64,000 bases of DNA, from assembly GCF_900107685.1 (NCBI RefSeq), contig NZ_FNRQ01000008.1:124001-188000 (forward strand), written 5' to 3'. Shown here in pieces: positions 53,209 through 61,539 of the stretch. Every line of letters starts with the position of its first letter. Within the stretch, counting starts at the first letter, position 1. Both the position numbers and the translations under genes were made by a program. The notes beneath the pieces were generated by a model that worked only from the letters and a program-made list of their open reading frames with translations, had not been told where the DNA came from and did not search any database. The stretch comes from Paraburkholderia sartisoli (lineage in GTDB: Bacteria; Pseudomonadota; Gammaproteobacteria; Burkholderiales; Burkholderiaceae).

Positions 53209-53275
53209 GATGGACTCCCACAAGAAAATGAAAAGTTCGAGTAGCCATCTTGCGCCGGCCGTCACATAATGAATA

Positions 53276-53293
53276 GATATCACTGAAGATATC
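53276..53293. promoter_or_regulatory. Repeated GATATC half-sites in the tautomerase-LysR gap
   Basis: GATATC occurs at 53276-53281 and 53288-53293, one helical turn apart, just before the LysR start. This is a plausible binding site for the LysR protein controlling both divergent genes. Confidence 0.4.
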
Positions 53294-53310
53294 AGTCATT
53301 TTCAATTGAA

Positions 53311-54162
53311 ATGAAAGTACTCGACCTCGATGCAGTCCGGGCGTTCGTGCTGGTCGCCGATCTCGCCAGTTTCACGCGCGCCGCCGTTGCGCTCGATACC
53401 ACCCAGTCGGCCGTCAGTCTCAAGCTGAAGCGACTGGAGGCGCACCTTGGCCGCCAGTTGCTGGACCGCACGCCGCGGCTCGTGCGGCTTTCCGGCGAGG
53501 GCAAGGCGTTTCTCGACGCCGCGCGCGCTCTGCTGCAGGCGCACGAGCGCGCGCTCGGCGCGCTTTCCGTCGAGCATCGCAAGCTCGCGATCGGTTTGAG
53601 CGAGCACGTCGCGGGCGCGAATCTGCCGGCGTTGCTTGGCCGGCTGAAGGCGCACGATCCGGGGCTCGTCGTCGAGCTGCATCTGGGCATGTCGGCGGCG
53701 CTGCTGGAGCAGTTCGACGAGCGGCGGTTCGACGCCGTCATCGTCCGCTACGAACCGGACGAAACGCCGCGCGAGGACGGCGAGCCGCTTTTCACCGAAC
53801 CGGTCGTCTGGCTGGCGACGCCGGACTGGCTGCCGCGCATGCACGAGCCGCTGCCGCTCGCGCTGCTCGCGGCGCCCTGCGGCGTGCGCGCCGCGGCGTT
53901 ACGCGCGCTCGACGACGCAGGCGTCGCGTGGCATGAGGCGTTTATCGGCGGCGGCGTGGCGGCCGTCGGCGCGGCGGCGGCGGCGGGCATCGCGGTGTCG
54001 CCGCTCGCGCGGCGCGTCGCCCCGCGCGGGCTCGTCGACGTCGGCTCGCGCCTCGGTCTGCCCGAACTGCCCGAGTCGCGGGTGACGCTGCATTCGCGGG
54101 TTCGCGACCCGCGCACGCTCGACACCGTGAGGCTGCTGGCAGGCGGCCTCGCGAGCGGGTAA
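53311..54162 (+). CDS. LysR-family transcriptional regulator
   Basis: This is a 283-residue LysR regulator. The DNA-binding part is VRAFVLVADLASFTRAAVAL followed by DTTQSAVSLKLKRLEAHLGR, and the effector domain runs to the end. It is divergent from the tautomerase gene (102-bp gap with a repeated GATATC). Its C-terminal half is Ala/Gly-rich. The effector is unknown. Confidence 0.86.
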   Translation: MKVLDLDAVRAFVLVADLASFTRAAVALDTTQSAVSLKLKRLEAHLGRQLLDRTPRLVRLSGEGKAFLDAARALLQAHERALGALSVEHRKLAIGLSEHVAGANLPALLGRLKAHDPGLVVELHLGMSAALLEQFDERRFDAVIVRYEPDETPREDGEPLFTEPVVWLATPDWLPRMHEPLPLALLAAPCGVRAAALRALDDAGVAWHEAFIGGGVAAVGAAAAAGIAVSPLARRVAPRGLVDVGSRLGLPELPESRVTLHSRVRDPRTLDTVRLLAGGLASG

Positions 54163-54196
54163 TCCGGCACGGGGTCTTGCATTAATCCATAAATGG

Positions 54197-54215
54197 ACTA
54201 TTATCAACTTATAGT
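54197..54215. promoter_or_regulatory. AT-rich promoter/operator of the toxin-antitoxin pair
   Basis: ACTAT (54197-54201) and ATAGT (54211-54215) form an inverted repeat in an unusually AT-rich stretch just before the antitoxin gene. Autoregulation by the Xre-type antitoxin is typical of these systems. Confidence 0.45.
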
Positions 54216-54236
54216 TTATTTAAGGACTACATCATC

Positions 54237-54674
54237 ATGCCCAGCGCCGTCCGTGCATCCTCTGTCGAGCAGCCCATTGCGCGCGCCGCCGGCGCGCCGT
54301 CGGTCACCGAAATGTCGGCGGCCGGCCTGCGTGCGTTTTTCAATATCGCCCGCGACTGGGACCTGAGCGCCGACGAGCAGATCGTCCTGCTGGGCTCGCC
54401 CGGCCGTTCGACGTTCTTCAAATGGAAGCAGGCGCCGCAAACGGCCAGGCTTGGCCGCGACACGCTCGAGCGGTTGTCGCTGCTGCTCGGCATTTACAAG
54501 GGCTTGCAGATCCTGTTGCCCCAGCCAGCCGCCGCCGACACCTGGATCCGGCGCCCGAACAGCGCGCCGCCGTTCGGCGGCGGGCGCGCGCTCGACCGCA
54601 TGCTGGCCGGCAATATCAGCGACCTCGTCGCGGTGCGGCAGTATCTCGATGCAATGCGGGGCGGATGGGCGTGA
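54237..54674 (+). CDS. Xre/MbcA/ParS-type antitoxin
   Basis: This is a 145-residue antitoxin with the DUF2384-type C-terminal domain (LERLSLLLGIYKGLQILLPQ; WIRRPNSAPPFGGGRALDRM; VAVRQYLDAMRGGWA) and an N-terminal helix-turn-helix of Xre type. It should bind and neutralise the RES toxin encoded next and repress the operon. Its stop codon overlaps the toxin start region by 10 bp. Confidence 0.87.
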   Translation: MPSAVRASSVEQPIARAAGAPSVTEMSAAGLRAFFNIARDWDLSADEQIVLLGSPGRSTFFKWKQAPQTARLGRDTLERLSLLLGIYKGLQILLPQPAAADTWIRRPNSAPPFGGGRALDRMLAGNISDLVAVRQYLDAMRGGWA

Positions 54675-55372
54675 CTTCTCCGCACTGGCAGGACCGCTGG
54701 CGTGCGACGCCGCTCGACTGGTCGCCCGCATACCGGGTGATTCCCACGCGCTTTCCGGCGGTGAACCTGTTCGACCGCGTTGCGTCGCCGGACGATTTCG
54801 ACGCGCTCTACGCGCTCGAAGCGATGACCAACGACCGCCTGCGCACCGAAGTCGGCGAACTCGATCTCGTGCCGCGCGAGGAACGGCGTTTCGGGCCGGG
54901 CTGGGGGCCGATCATGGCGGCGTTCACCCATCTGAATCCGCTCGGCAGCCGTTTTTCCGATGGCACGTACGGCGTGTTCTATTGCGCACGCTCGCGCGCC
55001 ACGGCAATCGCGGAAACGCGCTATCACACCGGCAATTTCCTCGCGGCCACGAACGAGCCGCCGTTGCGGCAGCAGATGCGTCTCTACACGGTGATCGCGC
55101 ACGGCAAAGTCGTCGATCTGCGCGGCGATTCAGCGCTGGACCCGGGCGTCCTGTCGCCCAGCGACTACTTCGCGGGGCAGGCGCTCGGACGCGCCGTGCG
55201 CGCCGCGGGTGCGTCGGGCATCGTGTATCCGTCGGTGCGGGATGCCGATGGCGAATGTCTCGCCGCGTTCAGAACGACGCTGCTGCGCGACTGCCATCAC
55301 GCCGCGTATCTGGAATACAACTGGAATGGCAGCGCCGTGGATATGGTGTTCGAACTGAACCAGATCGGCTGA
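54665..55372 (+). CDS. RES-domain toxin (NAD+-degrading type)
   Basis: This is a 235-residue RES-domain protein. The family residues are visible: an Arg in YRVIPTRFPAVNLFDR, SRFSDGTYGVFYCARSRATA with the conserved Tyr, and IAETRYH with the conserved Glu. A Ser is expected in the C-terminal IVYPSVRDADGECLAAF. RES toxins deplete NAD+ or modify proteins by ADP-ribosylation. It overlaps the antitoxin gene by 10 bp; a GTG at 54671 is an alternative start. The residues look intact, so the pair is likely functional. Confidence 0.88.
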   Translation: MGVTSPHWQDRWRATPLDWSPAYRVIPTRFPAVNLFDRVASPDDFDALYALEAMTNDRLRTEVGELDLVPREERRFGPGWGPIMAAFTHLNPLGSRFSDGTYGVFYCARSRATAIAETRYHTGNFLAATNEPPLRQQMRLYTVIAHGKVVDLRGDSALDPGVLSPSDYFAGQALGRAVRAAGASGIVYPSVRDADGECLAAFRTTLLRDCHHAAYLEYNWNGSAVDMVFELNQIG

Positions 55373-55417
55373 CCGGTATCGTCGCCGCATCGGCGATGCC
55401 ACGGCGTTGCAGAGCGC

Positions 55418-56155
55418 TCAGGGCAACGCCATCTCTGCCGCGCCCTGGGCGCGCGCCACGTCCACCGTCACGGACCAGCGCCGCGAGCGCCGCGCCTCGA
55501 CGATCGACAGCTTGCCGCCGGGCCCGAACGCGCCGGTATCGACAAACACCTGCGAGCCGATCTGCTGCAACTCGCGCATCGGCGTGTGACCGCAATACGT
55601 GAGCGAAAGCCCGCGCTGACGCAGCGGGTCGCCGGTGCCCATCGCGAGTTCACGGCCCCACAGCAGTTTCTGGCGGACGTCCTCGGAGAAATCGCCGGCA
55701 TCGAGGTCGTCATCGGTGCCGAAGAACTCGGCGTGCAGGATATTGAAACGCTCGGCGCCGCTGCCGATCACGCGCACGAGCGGCAAGGTCCGGAGCCGTT
55801 CCGCGTAGTGGCGCAGCTTCTCGTCGGGAAGCGCCGCGGCCCACGATCCGCCGATGCCATACCACCAGTGACGCCGCAGGCGCCCTTCGGCGACGGCGCA
55901 CAACGTGTCTTCGTGATTGCCGAGCACGGCATGGAACCACGGTCTGTCGAGGAGCGCGAGCGCCTCTTCCGACTGCGCGCCGCGATCAACCAGATCGCCG
56001 ACCGAAAACAGCCGGTCACACGCCGGATCGAACGCGATTTCGCGAAGCAGATAACGTAGCGCATCCACGCATCCGTGCAGGTCACCCACGATGAAATCGC
56101 GGCCTTTACGGTTGACGGGATGGTGCCAGACGTCGTTAAAGAGTACGGGGTCCAT
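55418..56155 (-). CDS. Metallophosphoesterase, PrpA/ApaH-like serine/threonine phosphatase
   Basis: This is a 245-residue calcineurin-type phosphatase. The metal-binding motifs are in order: FIVGDLHGC (GDxHG), FSVGDLVDRGAQSEEAL (GDxVDRG), VLGNHEDTL (GNHE), and a late CGHTPMRE. It resembles PrpA and related protein phosphatases; diadenosine tetraphosphatase is possible. It converges with the RES toxin gene 45 bp away. Confidence 0.86.
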   Translation of the reverse strand: MDPVLFNDVWHHPVNRKGRDFIVGDLHGCVDALRYLLREIAFDPACDRLFSVGDLVDRGAQSEEALALLDRPWFHAVLGNHEDTLCAVAEGRLRRHWWYGIGGSWAAALPDEKLRHYAERLRTLPLVRVIGSGAERFNILHAEFFGTDDDLDAGDFSEDVRQKLLWGRELAMGTGDPLRQRGLSLTYCGHTPMRELQQIGSQVFVDTGAFGPGGKLSIVEARRSRRWSVTVDVARAQGAAEMALP

Positions 56156-56287
56156 ATCCCCATGATAGCGCCGCGCAAAAATAGCGTATGCGGGGTGTCT
56201 ATCGTTTCCTGCGCGTACGTTGGCGAGGACCGTTGGCGCTTGCCGCGACGTCCGGTAAAGCCTGCCGGACGCCGCGGCAGGAAGCGG

Positions 56288-57733
56288 TCATTGTTGCGTC
56301 GCGCGCAGCTTCGCGACCTGATCGATCGACAGCGTCGACTGCGGATTGCCGAACTGCTTCGTCACATAGTTCGTAATCGCCGCAACCTGTTCGTCGGAGA
56401 GTTGCGAGGCGAACTCAGGCATCAACACGTCGGCGTCTTTGGTCTTACGCTCGACGCCGTGCAGGATCACCATCGCCAGATTGTTCGCGGGGCTCGCACC
56501 CACCGCGCTGTTGTGGATCAGCGCGGGATACGCACCGGGCGCGCTCGCGCCGACGCCCTGTCCGGTCCAGTTGTGACACGACGCGCAGTTCGCGACGAAA
56601 AGCTGCGCACCGTTCACGCCGCTGATCTTCGTGCCGCGCAGCGCCACGACGTCGTTCGCGGGCGCGCCCCACGCGTCGCGCGGCCGTGCGTCGCCACCGT
56701 TGATGGGCGGCACCGAGCGCAGGTAGATCGCGATCGAGCGCAGGTCTTCGGGCGTCAGATATTGCGTGCTGTCCGCCACCACTTCCGCCATCGGTCCGGC
56801 CGCGTTCGCGCGGCCATGCACGGCACCCGTCGACAGATAGCGCGCAATGTCCTCGTCGCTCCAGTTGCCGATGCCGCTGGTCTTGTGCGGTGTGATGTTG
56901 AACGCGTGCCAGCCGGCCTGCGTCGCGCCGGCAAAACGTTCACTCGTCTTCAGTCCCTGCGTGAAGTTGCGCGGCGTGTGGCATTCCTCGCAATGCGCGA
57001 GCCCTTCGACGAGATACGCGCCGCGGTTCCACTCCGGGCTCTGCTTCGGATCGGGAACGAAGCGCCCCTCGGTGAAGTTGAACATGTTCCAGAACACCAT
57101 CAGCCAGCGCTGGTTGAACGGAAACTTCACGTCGTTGGCGGGCGGCGTGTAGTGAATCGGCGTGAGCGTATTCAGATACGCGCGTATGGCGAGCACGTCG
57201 CGTTCGGTGACCTTCGTGTATTCGGCGTACGGGAACGTCGGATAAAGCCGCTCGCCGCCCTTGCCAATGCCTTCCTGCATCGCCCTCAGAAAGTCGGCAT
57301 CCGTCCAGCTGCCGATGCCGGTGTCTGGATCGGGCGTGATGTTCGGCGTGTAGAACGTGCCGAACGGCGTCGCGATCGGCAGGCCGCCCGCGAACGGACG
57401 GCTCTTGTCCGCCGTGTGACAGGCCACGCAGTCGCCCGCGCGCGCGAGGTACTCGCCGCGCTTCACGAGATCCGGCGCCGCGCTGCCCGCGCTGTTGCCC
57501 GTGCTGCTGTCCGCACTGTTGCCCCCGGCGTCCTGCGCGAACGCCGCGCTGATCGGCGACTCATCTTCGTGACGCACGTCCGGAGTATGCGACGCGTGCC
57601 ACGCAAGATAGAGCGCGAAGAGCGAAAACGCGGCGGCCAGCGTCGCCATATACCGGCGGCGCCGGCGCTCGACGTGAATGTGCGACTGCGCGCCCGGCCC
57701 GGCCGGCTGCACGCTCGACGTTTTTTTCGTCAT
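56288..57733 (-). CDS. Triheme cytochrome c subunit of a FAD sugar dehydrogenase
   Basis: This is a 481-residue membrane-anchored cytochrome. It has a signal/anchor helix (MATLAAAFSLFALYLAWHAS) and three heme-binding motifs: CVACH, CEECH and CASCH. It takes electrons from the GMC dehydrogenase and passes them to ubiquinone. The gene is last in the operon small subunit-dehydrogenase-cytochrome, which matches the gamma-alpha-beta order of the Burkholderia cepacia FAD glucose dehydrogenase. Confidence 0.93.
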   Translation of the reverse strand: MTKKTSSVQPAGPGAQSHIHVERRRRRYMATLAAAFSLFALYLAWHASHTPDVRHEDESPISAAFAQDAGGNSADSSTGNSAGSAAPDLVKRGEYLARAGDCVACHTADKSRPFAGGLPIATPFGTFYTPNITPDPDTGIGSWTDADFLRAMQEGIGKGGERLYPTFPYAEYTKVTERDVLAIRAYLNTLTPIHYTPPANDVKFPFNQRWLMVFWNMFNFTEGRFVPDPKQSPEWNRGAYLVEGLAHCEECHTPRNFTQGLKTSERFAGATQAGWHAFNITPHKTSGIGNWSDEDIARYLSTGAVHGRANAAGPMAEVVADSTQYLTPEDLRSIAIYLRSVPPINGGDARPRDAWGAPANDVVALRGTKISGVNGAQLFVANCASCHNWTGQGVGASAPGAYPALIHNSAVGASPANNLAMVILHGVERKTKDADVLMPEFASQLSDEQVAAITNYVTKQFGNPQSTLSIDQVAKLRATQQ

Positions 57734-57756
57734 GGTGGCTCTCCGTCAGGTTGGGG

Positions 57757-59358
57757 TCAGAGTTCGCGCTTGAGCTTGTCGGCGATCCGCAGCGACAGCG
57801 CGGCGATCGTCAGCGTGCAGTTCACCGATGCCGCCGTCGGCATCACGCCGCTGCCCGCGATGAAGAGATTCGGATGATCATGCGTGCGGCAGTCAGCGTC
57901 GACGACCGAATCAGACGGATCGTGACCCATGATCGTCGTGCCCATGATGTGATTGTTCGGCGCGAAGGTGTCGTCGAAACTCACTTCCGTGCCGCCCAGA
58001 AGGCTCGCGATCTGCGCGTAAAGCTCGTGGGTATTCGCGGCGCTCTTTTTCACGTAATCGTTGATCGAGTAGTAGATTTCAGGCTGCGGAATGCCGAGCG
58101 AATCCTTGTGATCCGCCGAAGGCACGATGCGGTTCCGCGACTCGGCCAGATGTTCGTGGAAGCTGTTGATGTTCAGCGTGCGCGCTGCACGGTCGCGTAT
58201 CTGGCGATCGAGTTCGGCGCCGGTCAGGCCTTTCCTGAGCAGATCGGCAGCCACGCTCATCGTCGCGACGCCGTTCGACAGATGCAGCTTTTTTGCCGCG
58301 TATTCCGAGCGAAACGCGCCGTCGCGGAAGTTGACGATCGACGTCATCTCCATCGGCCCTCGCCCCGGCCATAGCGGCTCGTTCGCGAGGAACGTGACGC
58401 CCGTGCCCGGATGGTCCATCAGGTTGCGGCCCACCTGGTCGGAGCTGTTGCCGACGCCCTTCGGGAACCGGCTGGAGGTCGACATCAGCATCAGCTTGGG
58501 CGTTTCGATGCCGTTCGCCGCGAGCACGAAGAGCTTGCCGGTCACGCGCGTGCTGTTGCCGTTGGGGTCCTTGTAATGCACCGCCGTGACAAGCCCCTTG
58601 TCGTCCGATTCGACCTTGTAGACGACCGCCTGCGGGATCAGCTTCGCGCCCGCCTGTTCGGCCTTGTCCGCGTGTACGACGCCGTTGTACATCGCCGCGA
58701 TCGGACAGATCGGCATGCAGTTGTTGTTGCCGCAACAGGTTGGGCGTGCGTCGTACGGGCGGCTGTTGCGCGCCACCGGTTCGGGCACGACCTTGAAGCC
58801 CTGCGGATTCAGCAGGTCGGAAAAACGCTGGTCCATGTACGAGAGCGGCAACTGGCTCATCGGATAGGGCTTCGAGCGCGGCGACCCCAGATCGACCGAA
58901 GCGTCCGGACCGGACACGCCCAGTTGCACCTCGGCCGCGAGGTACCACGGCTCCAGCGCTTCGTACGGAACCGGCCAGTCGCGCCCGACGCCATACAACG
59001 TCTTCAACCTGAAGTCCGACGGCAGCAGACGCCAGGCCGCCGCCGCCCAGTGCCACGTCGTGCCGCCGACAAGCCGCAGATACTGCGAGTTATACGGATA
59101 CTCGCCCTTCTGGATCAGATAGCCGTTCTCGGGGGAATACTCGGGATGCGGTGAATAGGGCGTCGAAGGATACGGCGTCGCGAAATCGGCCTTTGCCGGC
59201 GAGTTGCGGAAATTCTCGACGATCTGCCAGCGCGGAATGCGCGGCCCGGCTTCGAGCAGGATCACGGACGCGCCGGCCAGCGCCAGCTGATGCGCGACCA
59301 GACCACCCGCGACCCCCGAGCCGACCACGACCACGTCGGCGGAATGTGAATTTGCCAT
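57757..59358 (-). CDS. FAD-dependent sugar dehydrogenase catalytic subunit (GMC family)
   Basis: This is a 533-residue GMC oxidoreductase very like the alpha subunit of Burkholderia cepacia FAD glucose dehydrogenase. It has ADVVVVGSGVAGGLVAHQLA for FAD, the 3Fe-4S cysteine cluster CCGNNNCMPICPIAAMYNG, and the catalytic His region APNNHIMGTTIMG. It oxidises an aldose or sugar acid at C1, C2 or similar and reduces the cytochrome. A cysteine in SVNCTLTIAAL near the C-terminus replaces the Val I recall from the glucose enzyme. Gluconate or sorbitol are alternative substrates. Confidence 0.92.
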   Translation of the reverse strand: MANSHSADVVVVGSGVAGGLVAHQLALAGASVILLEAGPRIPRWQIVENFRNSPAKADFATPYPSTPYSPHPEYSPENGYLIQKGEYPYNSQYLRLVGGTTWHWAAAAWRLLPSDFRLKTLYGVGRDWPVPYEALEPWYLAAEVQLGVSGPDASVDLGSPRSKPYPMSQLPLSYMDQRFSDLLNPQGFKVVPEPVARNSRPYDARPTCCGNNNCMPICPIAAMYNGVVHADKAEQAGAKLIPQAVVYKVESDDKGLVTAVHYKDPNGNSTRVTGKLFVLAANGIETPKLMLMSTSSRFPKGVGNSSDQVGRNLMDHPGTGVTFLANEPLWPGRGPMEMTSIVNFRDGAFRSEYAAKKLHLSNGVATMSVAADLLRKGLTGAELDRQIRDRAARTLNINSFHEHLAESRNRIVPSADHKDSLGIPQPEIYYSINDYVKKSAANTHELYAQIASLLGGTEVSFDDTFAPNNHIMGTTIMGHDPSDSVVDADCRTHDHPNLFIAGSGVMPTAASVNCTLTIAALSLRIADKLKREL

Positions 59359-59515
59359 TGTTGCCCTCTTTGTCGTCCGGCGTTCGCATGTCGGCCGGCG
59401 TTGGCGCTTCAGCTGTCGATCAGGACGGCTCCCGAAAGCATCAGGCGCGCATCGCGCCGCCTGTGTGCCCTCTCTGTGACGCCAGCCGCGCTACGCCTCG
59501 CAGCCGGCGCGCCGC

Positions 59516-60109
59516 TCAGACATGCTCCGGTTTTTGTGTCCAGTAAAACGGTGCATCGAGGCAATACGACGGGATTGTGAGAACGTCCTTCACAGGATCG
59601 AACATCAGCGCGCGCTCGTATGCGACGACCTGCACATGCGGCGCATCGCCGACAAGACCGAGATACCACGCGCGCATGATCGCGCCGACGGCCTTCGCAA
59701 GCGGCGGCTGGTCCGCCTGCAGCGCCTGCGTGACCGTATCGGAGGGCACACCGCCGTGGCCCTGCAGCCATGTGTTGAGCGCGGCGACGTTCTGGGTGAA
59801 CGCACTGTCCGACTTCTGCAGCGTGTCGTAGACACGACGTCCCAGCACCGGGTCGAAGCTCGACCGGCCGGTGAGACGCTGCGACAGGGCAAGGAAGGCA
59901 TCGAGACCGCCGCCTTGAGGGGCATCGGGGGTATCAGCGAATGCGGGAGAAATGGCGGAGAGGCCGTATGGCGCGCCGGGACGGCCCGCCGTCGTGAAAG
60001 CGAGCGCGGCCGCGCCGGCGAACGCGCAGAGAACCAGTGCCCGGCGGCGAGCGGACTGCGGCGCCGTCACGTGCCGGGCGGATGTGTCGTTCTCGCGAAC
60101 ATCTGTCAT
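59516..60109 (-). CDS. Sugar dehydrogenase small (gamma/hitch-hiker) subunit
   Basis: This is a 197-residue protein with a twin-arginine signal (SARRRALVLCAFAGAAALAF). The domain FDAFL-like LDAFLALSQRLTGRSSFDPV and the tail MFDPVKDVLTIPSYCLDAPF followed by YWTQKP is the gamma-subunit pattern. It folds with the catalytic subunit in the cytoplasm and carries it through the Tat system. It is the first gene of the operon; 157 bp separate it from the dehydrogenase gene. The start at 60109 follows the signal rule. Confidence 0.9.
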   Translation of the reverse strand: MTDVRENDTSARHVTAPQSARRRALVLCAFAGAAALAFTTAGRPGAPYGLSAISPAFADTPDAPQGGGLDAFLALSQRLTGRSSFDPVLGRRVYDTLQKSDSAFTQNVAALNTWLQGHGGVPSDTVTQALQADQPPLAKAVGAIMRAWYLGLVGDAPHVQVVAYERALMFDPVKDVLTIPSYCLDAPFYWTQKPEHV

Positions 60110-60491
60110 GGGGGCTCCAGATGATGTTATTGGATCAGCCTGCAGGCCAGCGGCAACGCGATACGCACGTTGCGTACGCCACATACGTGACGTACGTGAC
60201 ATGCGTCACGTTAAGGCCGGCATGCGGGCTGTCTGCCCCAAACCTGGTCATCGCCGCTCGTGCGGTCTCTTGATGCGAAGGTGATGCCGGTAAAACACGC
60301 GCCTGCGGGCCTGACATCAGCCTTTCATCTGCAAAGGTACGGTGGGAAACCTGTGTTCGTTGCGACAGACTATAGCCAAAGTGCGCGCATTCGACAAATG
60401 CGGGCCAGACATCCCGGTAGAATCGGCGAGACTGTCCGAACCTGCGCACGCCCGGTCTGGCGAACGACGAGAACGCTTCTTCCACATAATC
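60110..60491. other. Divergent gap upstream of the sugar dehydrogenase operon
   Basis: This 382-bp gap between divergent genes contains no gene. It has a short tandem repeat of four 9-bp units (60173-60208), described separately. Both promoters should lie here, but I cannot identify a clear -35/-10 pair. Confidence 0.45.
60173..60208. repeat. Four tandem 9-bp units near CRTACGTGA
   Basis: The units are CGTACGCCA, CATACGTGA, CGTACGTGA and CATGCGTCA. ACGT cores repeat once per unit, near one helical turn. It lies 64 bp upstream of the small-subunit start and may be a multi-site operator or simple slippage repeat. Confidence 0.6.
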
Positions 60492-61148
60492 ATGAATCCC
60501 TATCCGCAAGTGCTTCGCAACCGGCCGCGCATGGTCATCGCACTCGTCATCGGCGTGGTGGCCGCGCTGCTGCTGCCAGGCGCCATGCGTCCGATGGTGC
60601 GTGTGCTGTTCGGATGGGACGTCACCGTGTGGGCGTATCTCGCGTTTCTGTGGTTCCACATGGCGACCACGCAGCAGGCTCAGGTGCGCGAGTTCGCGGT
60701 GCGCGACGACGAGAATGCGGGCGTCGTGCTTTTCCTCGTCTGCCTCGCGACGGTCGCGAGCATCGCTGCCATCGTGCTCGAACTGGCCACGGTCAAGAGC
60801 TTCAAGGGCAGCACGGGCGCGCTGCACTCCGCGATCACCGGCGCGACGCTGATGGGCGCCTGGTTTCTGATCCCGACGATCTTCACGCTGCATTACACGC
60901 GCCTCTACTACGGCGACGACCAGAAAGAAACCCCGCTGGCGTTTCCCGATCACAGTCTCAAGCCCGACTACTGGGACTTCCTGTACTTCTCGTTCACGAT
61001 CGCCGTCGCCTCGCAGACGGCCGACATCGCGCTGCGTTCGCGCCCGATGCGGCGCGCGGTGCTTGCGCAGTCGGTGCTGTCGTTCTACTTCAACGTCGCG
61101 GTACTCGGGTTGTGCGTGAACATCGCCGCCAGCCTGCTCGGTTCCTGA
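60492..61148 (+). CDS. DUF1345 membrane protein
   Basis: This is a 218-residue integral membrane protein with five or six helices. The family pattern is AFLWFHMATTQQAQVREFAV, FLIPTIFTLHYTRLYYGDDQ, then PDYWDFLYFSFTIAVASQTA, typical of DUF1345. Function is unknown; the fold has been compared with ion channels. The start at 60492 follows a weak site. It lies upstream of glgE with a 391-bp gap. Confidence 0.85.
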   Translation: MNPYPQVLRNRPRMVIALVIGVVAALLLPGAMRPMVRVLFGWDVTVWAYLAFLWFHMATTQQAQVREFAVRDDENAGVVLFLVCLATVASIAAIVLELATVKSFKGSTGALHSAITGATLMGAWFLIPTIFTLHYTRLYYGDDQKETPLAFPDHSLKPDYWDFLYFSFTIAVASQTADIALRSRPMRRAVLAQSVLSFYFNVAVLGLCVNIAASLLGS

Positions 61149-61539
61149 TTCGCGAAGATTTCCCCGTGGCCGTGTAAAAGCCACGCGTCGACCGACCGAT
61201 TTACACGCACGCCGCACGCCGCACGCCGCACGCTGCCCTGCCGCGCGGCAGACGTGCGACTGCCCGAGGCAGGCGGATTGTCCATGCACCCTGTCTGGCA
61301 CAGCGCTTGCTGTACCCGTTCGGTCGATCCGGCCTGGCGCCGTTGTGTGTACCTTTGCGGCCCGGCTTCGCGATTCCATGCGGCGGCATGTCGATCTTTG
61401 CACTACATTGACCAGTACGCGCACGTGTCCCAGGCATCCGTCGGGCATCGCGCGGCATCCGGCTCTGGAAGCCCAACGAGCGATGTGATCGCACCGTACG
61501 TGCATCCACATCGCGGCAGGACCAAACTGGACACGACTG
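61149..61539. other. Gap upstream of glgE
   Basis: This 391-bp gap contains a tandem repeat of the 7-bp unit CGCACGC at 61206-61233 (four copies). No other gene-like frame is supported; a long antisense frame covering this and glgE is a shadow. The glgE promoter should lie near its right end. Confidence 0.5.
61206..61233. repeat. Four tandem copies of CGCACGC
   Basis: Exact 7-bp unit repeated four times, a candidate slippage-prone microsatellite about 310 bp upstream of glgE. Confidence 0.8.
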
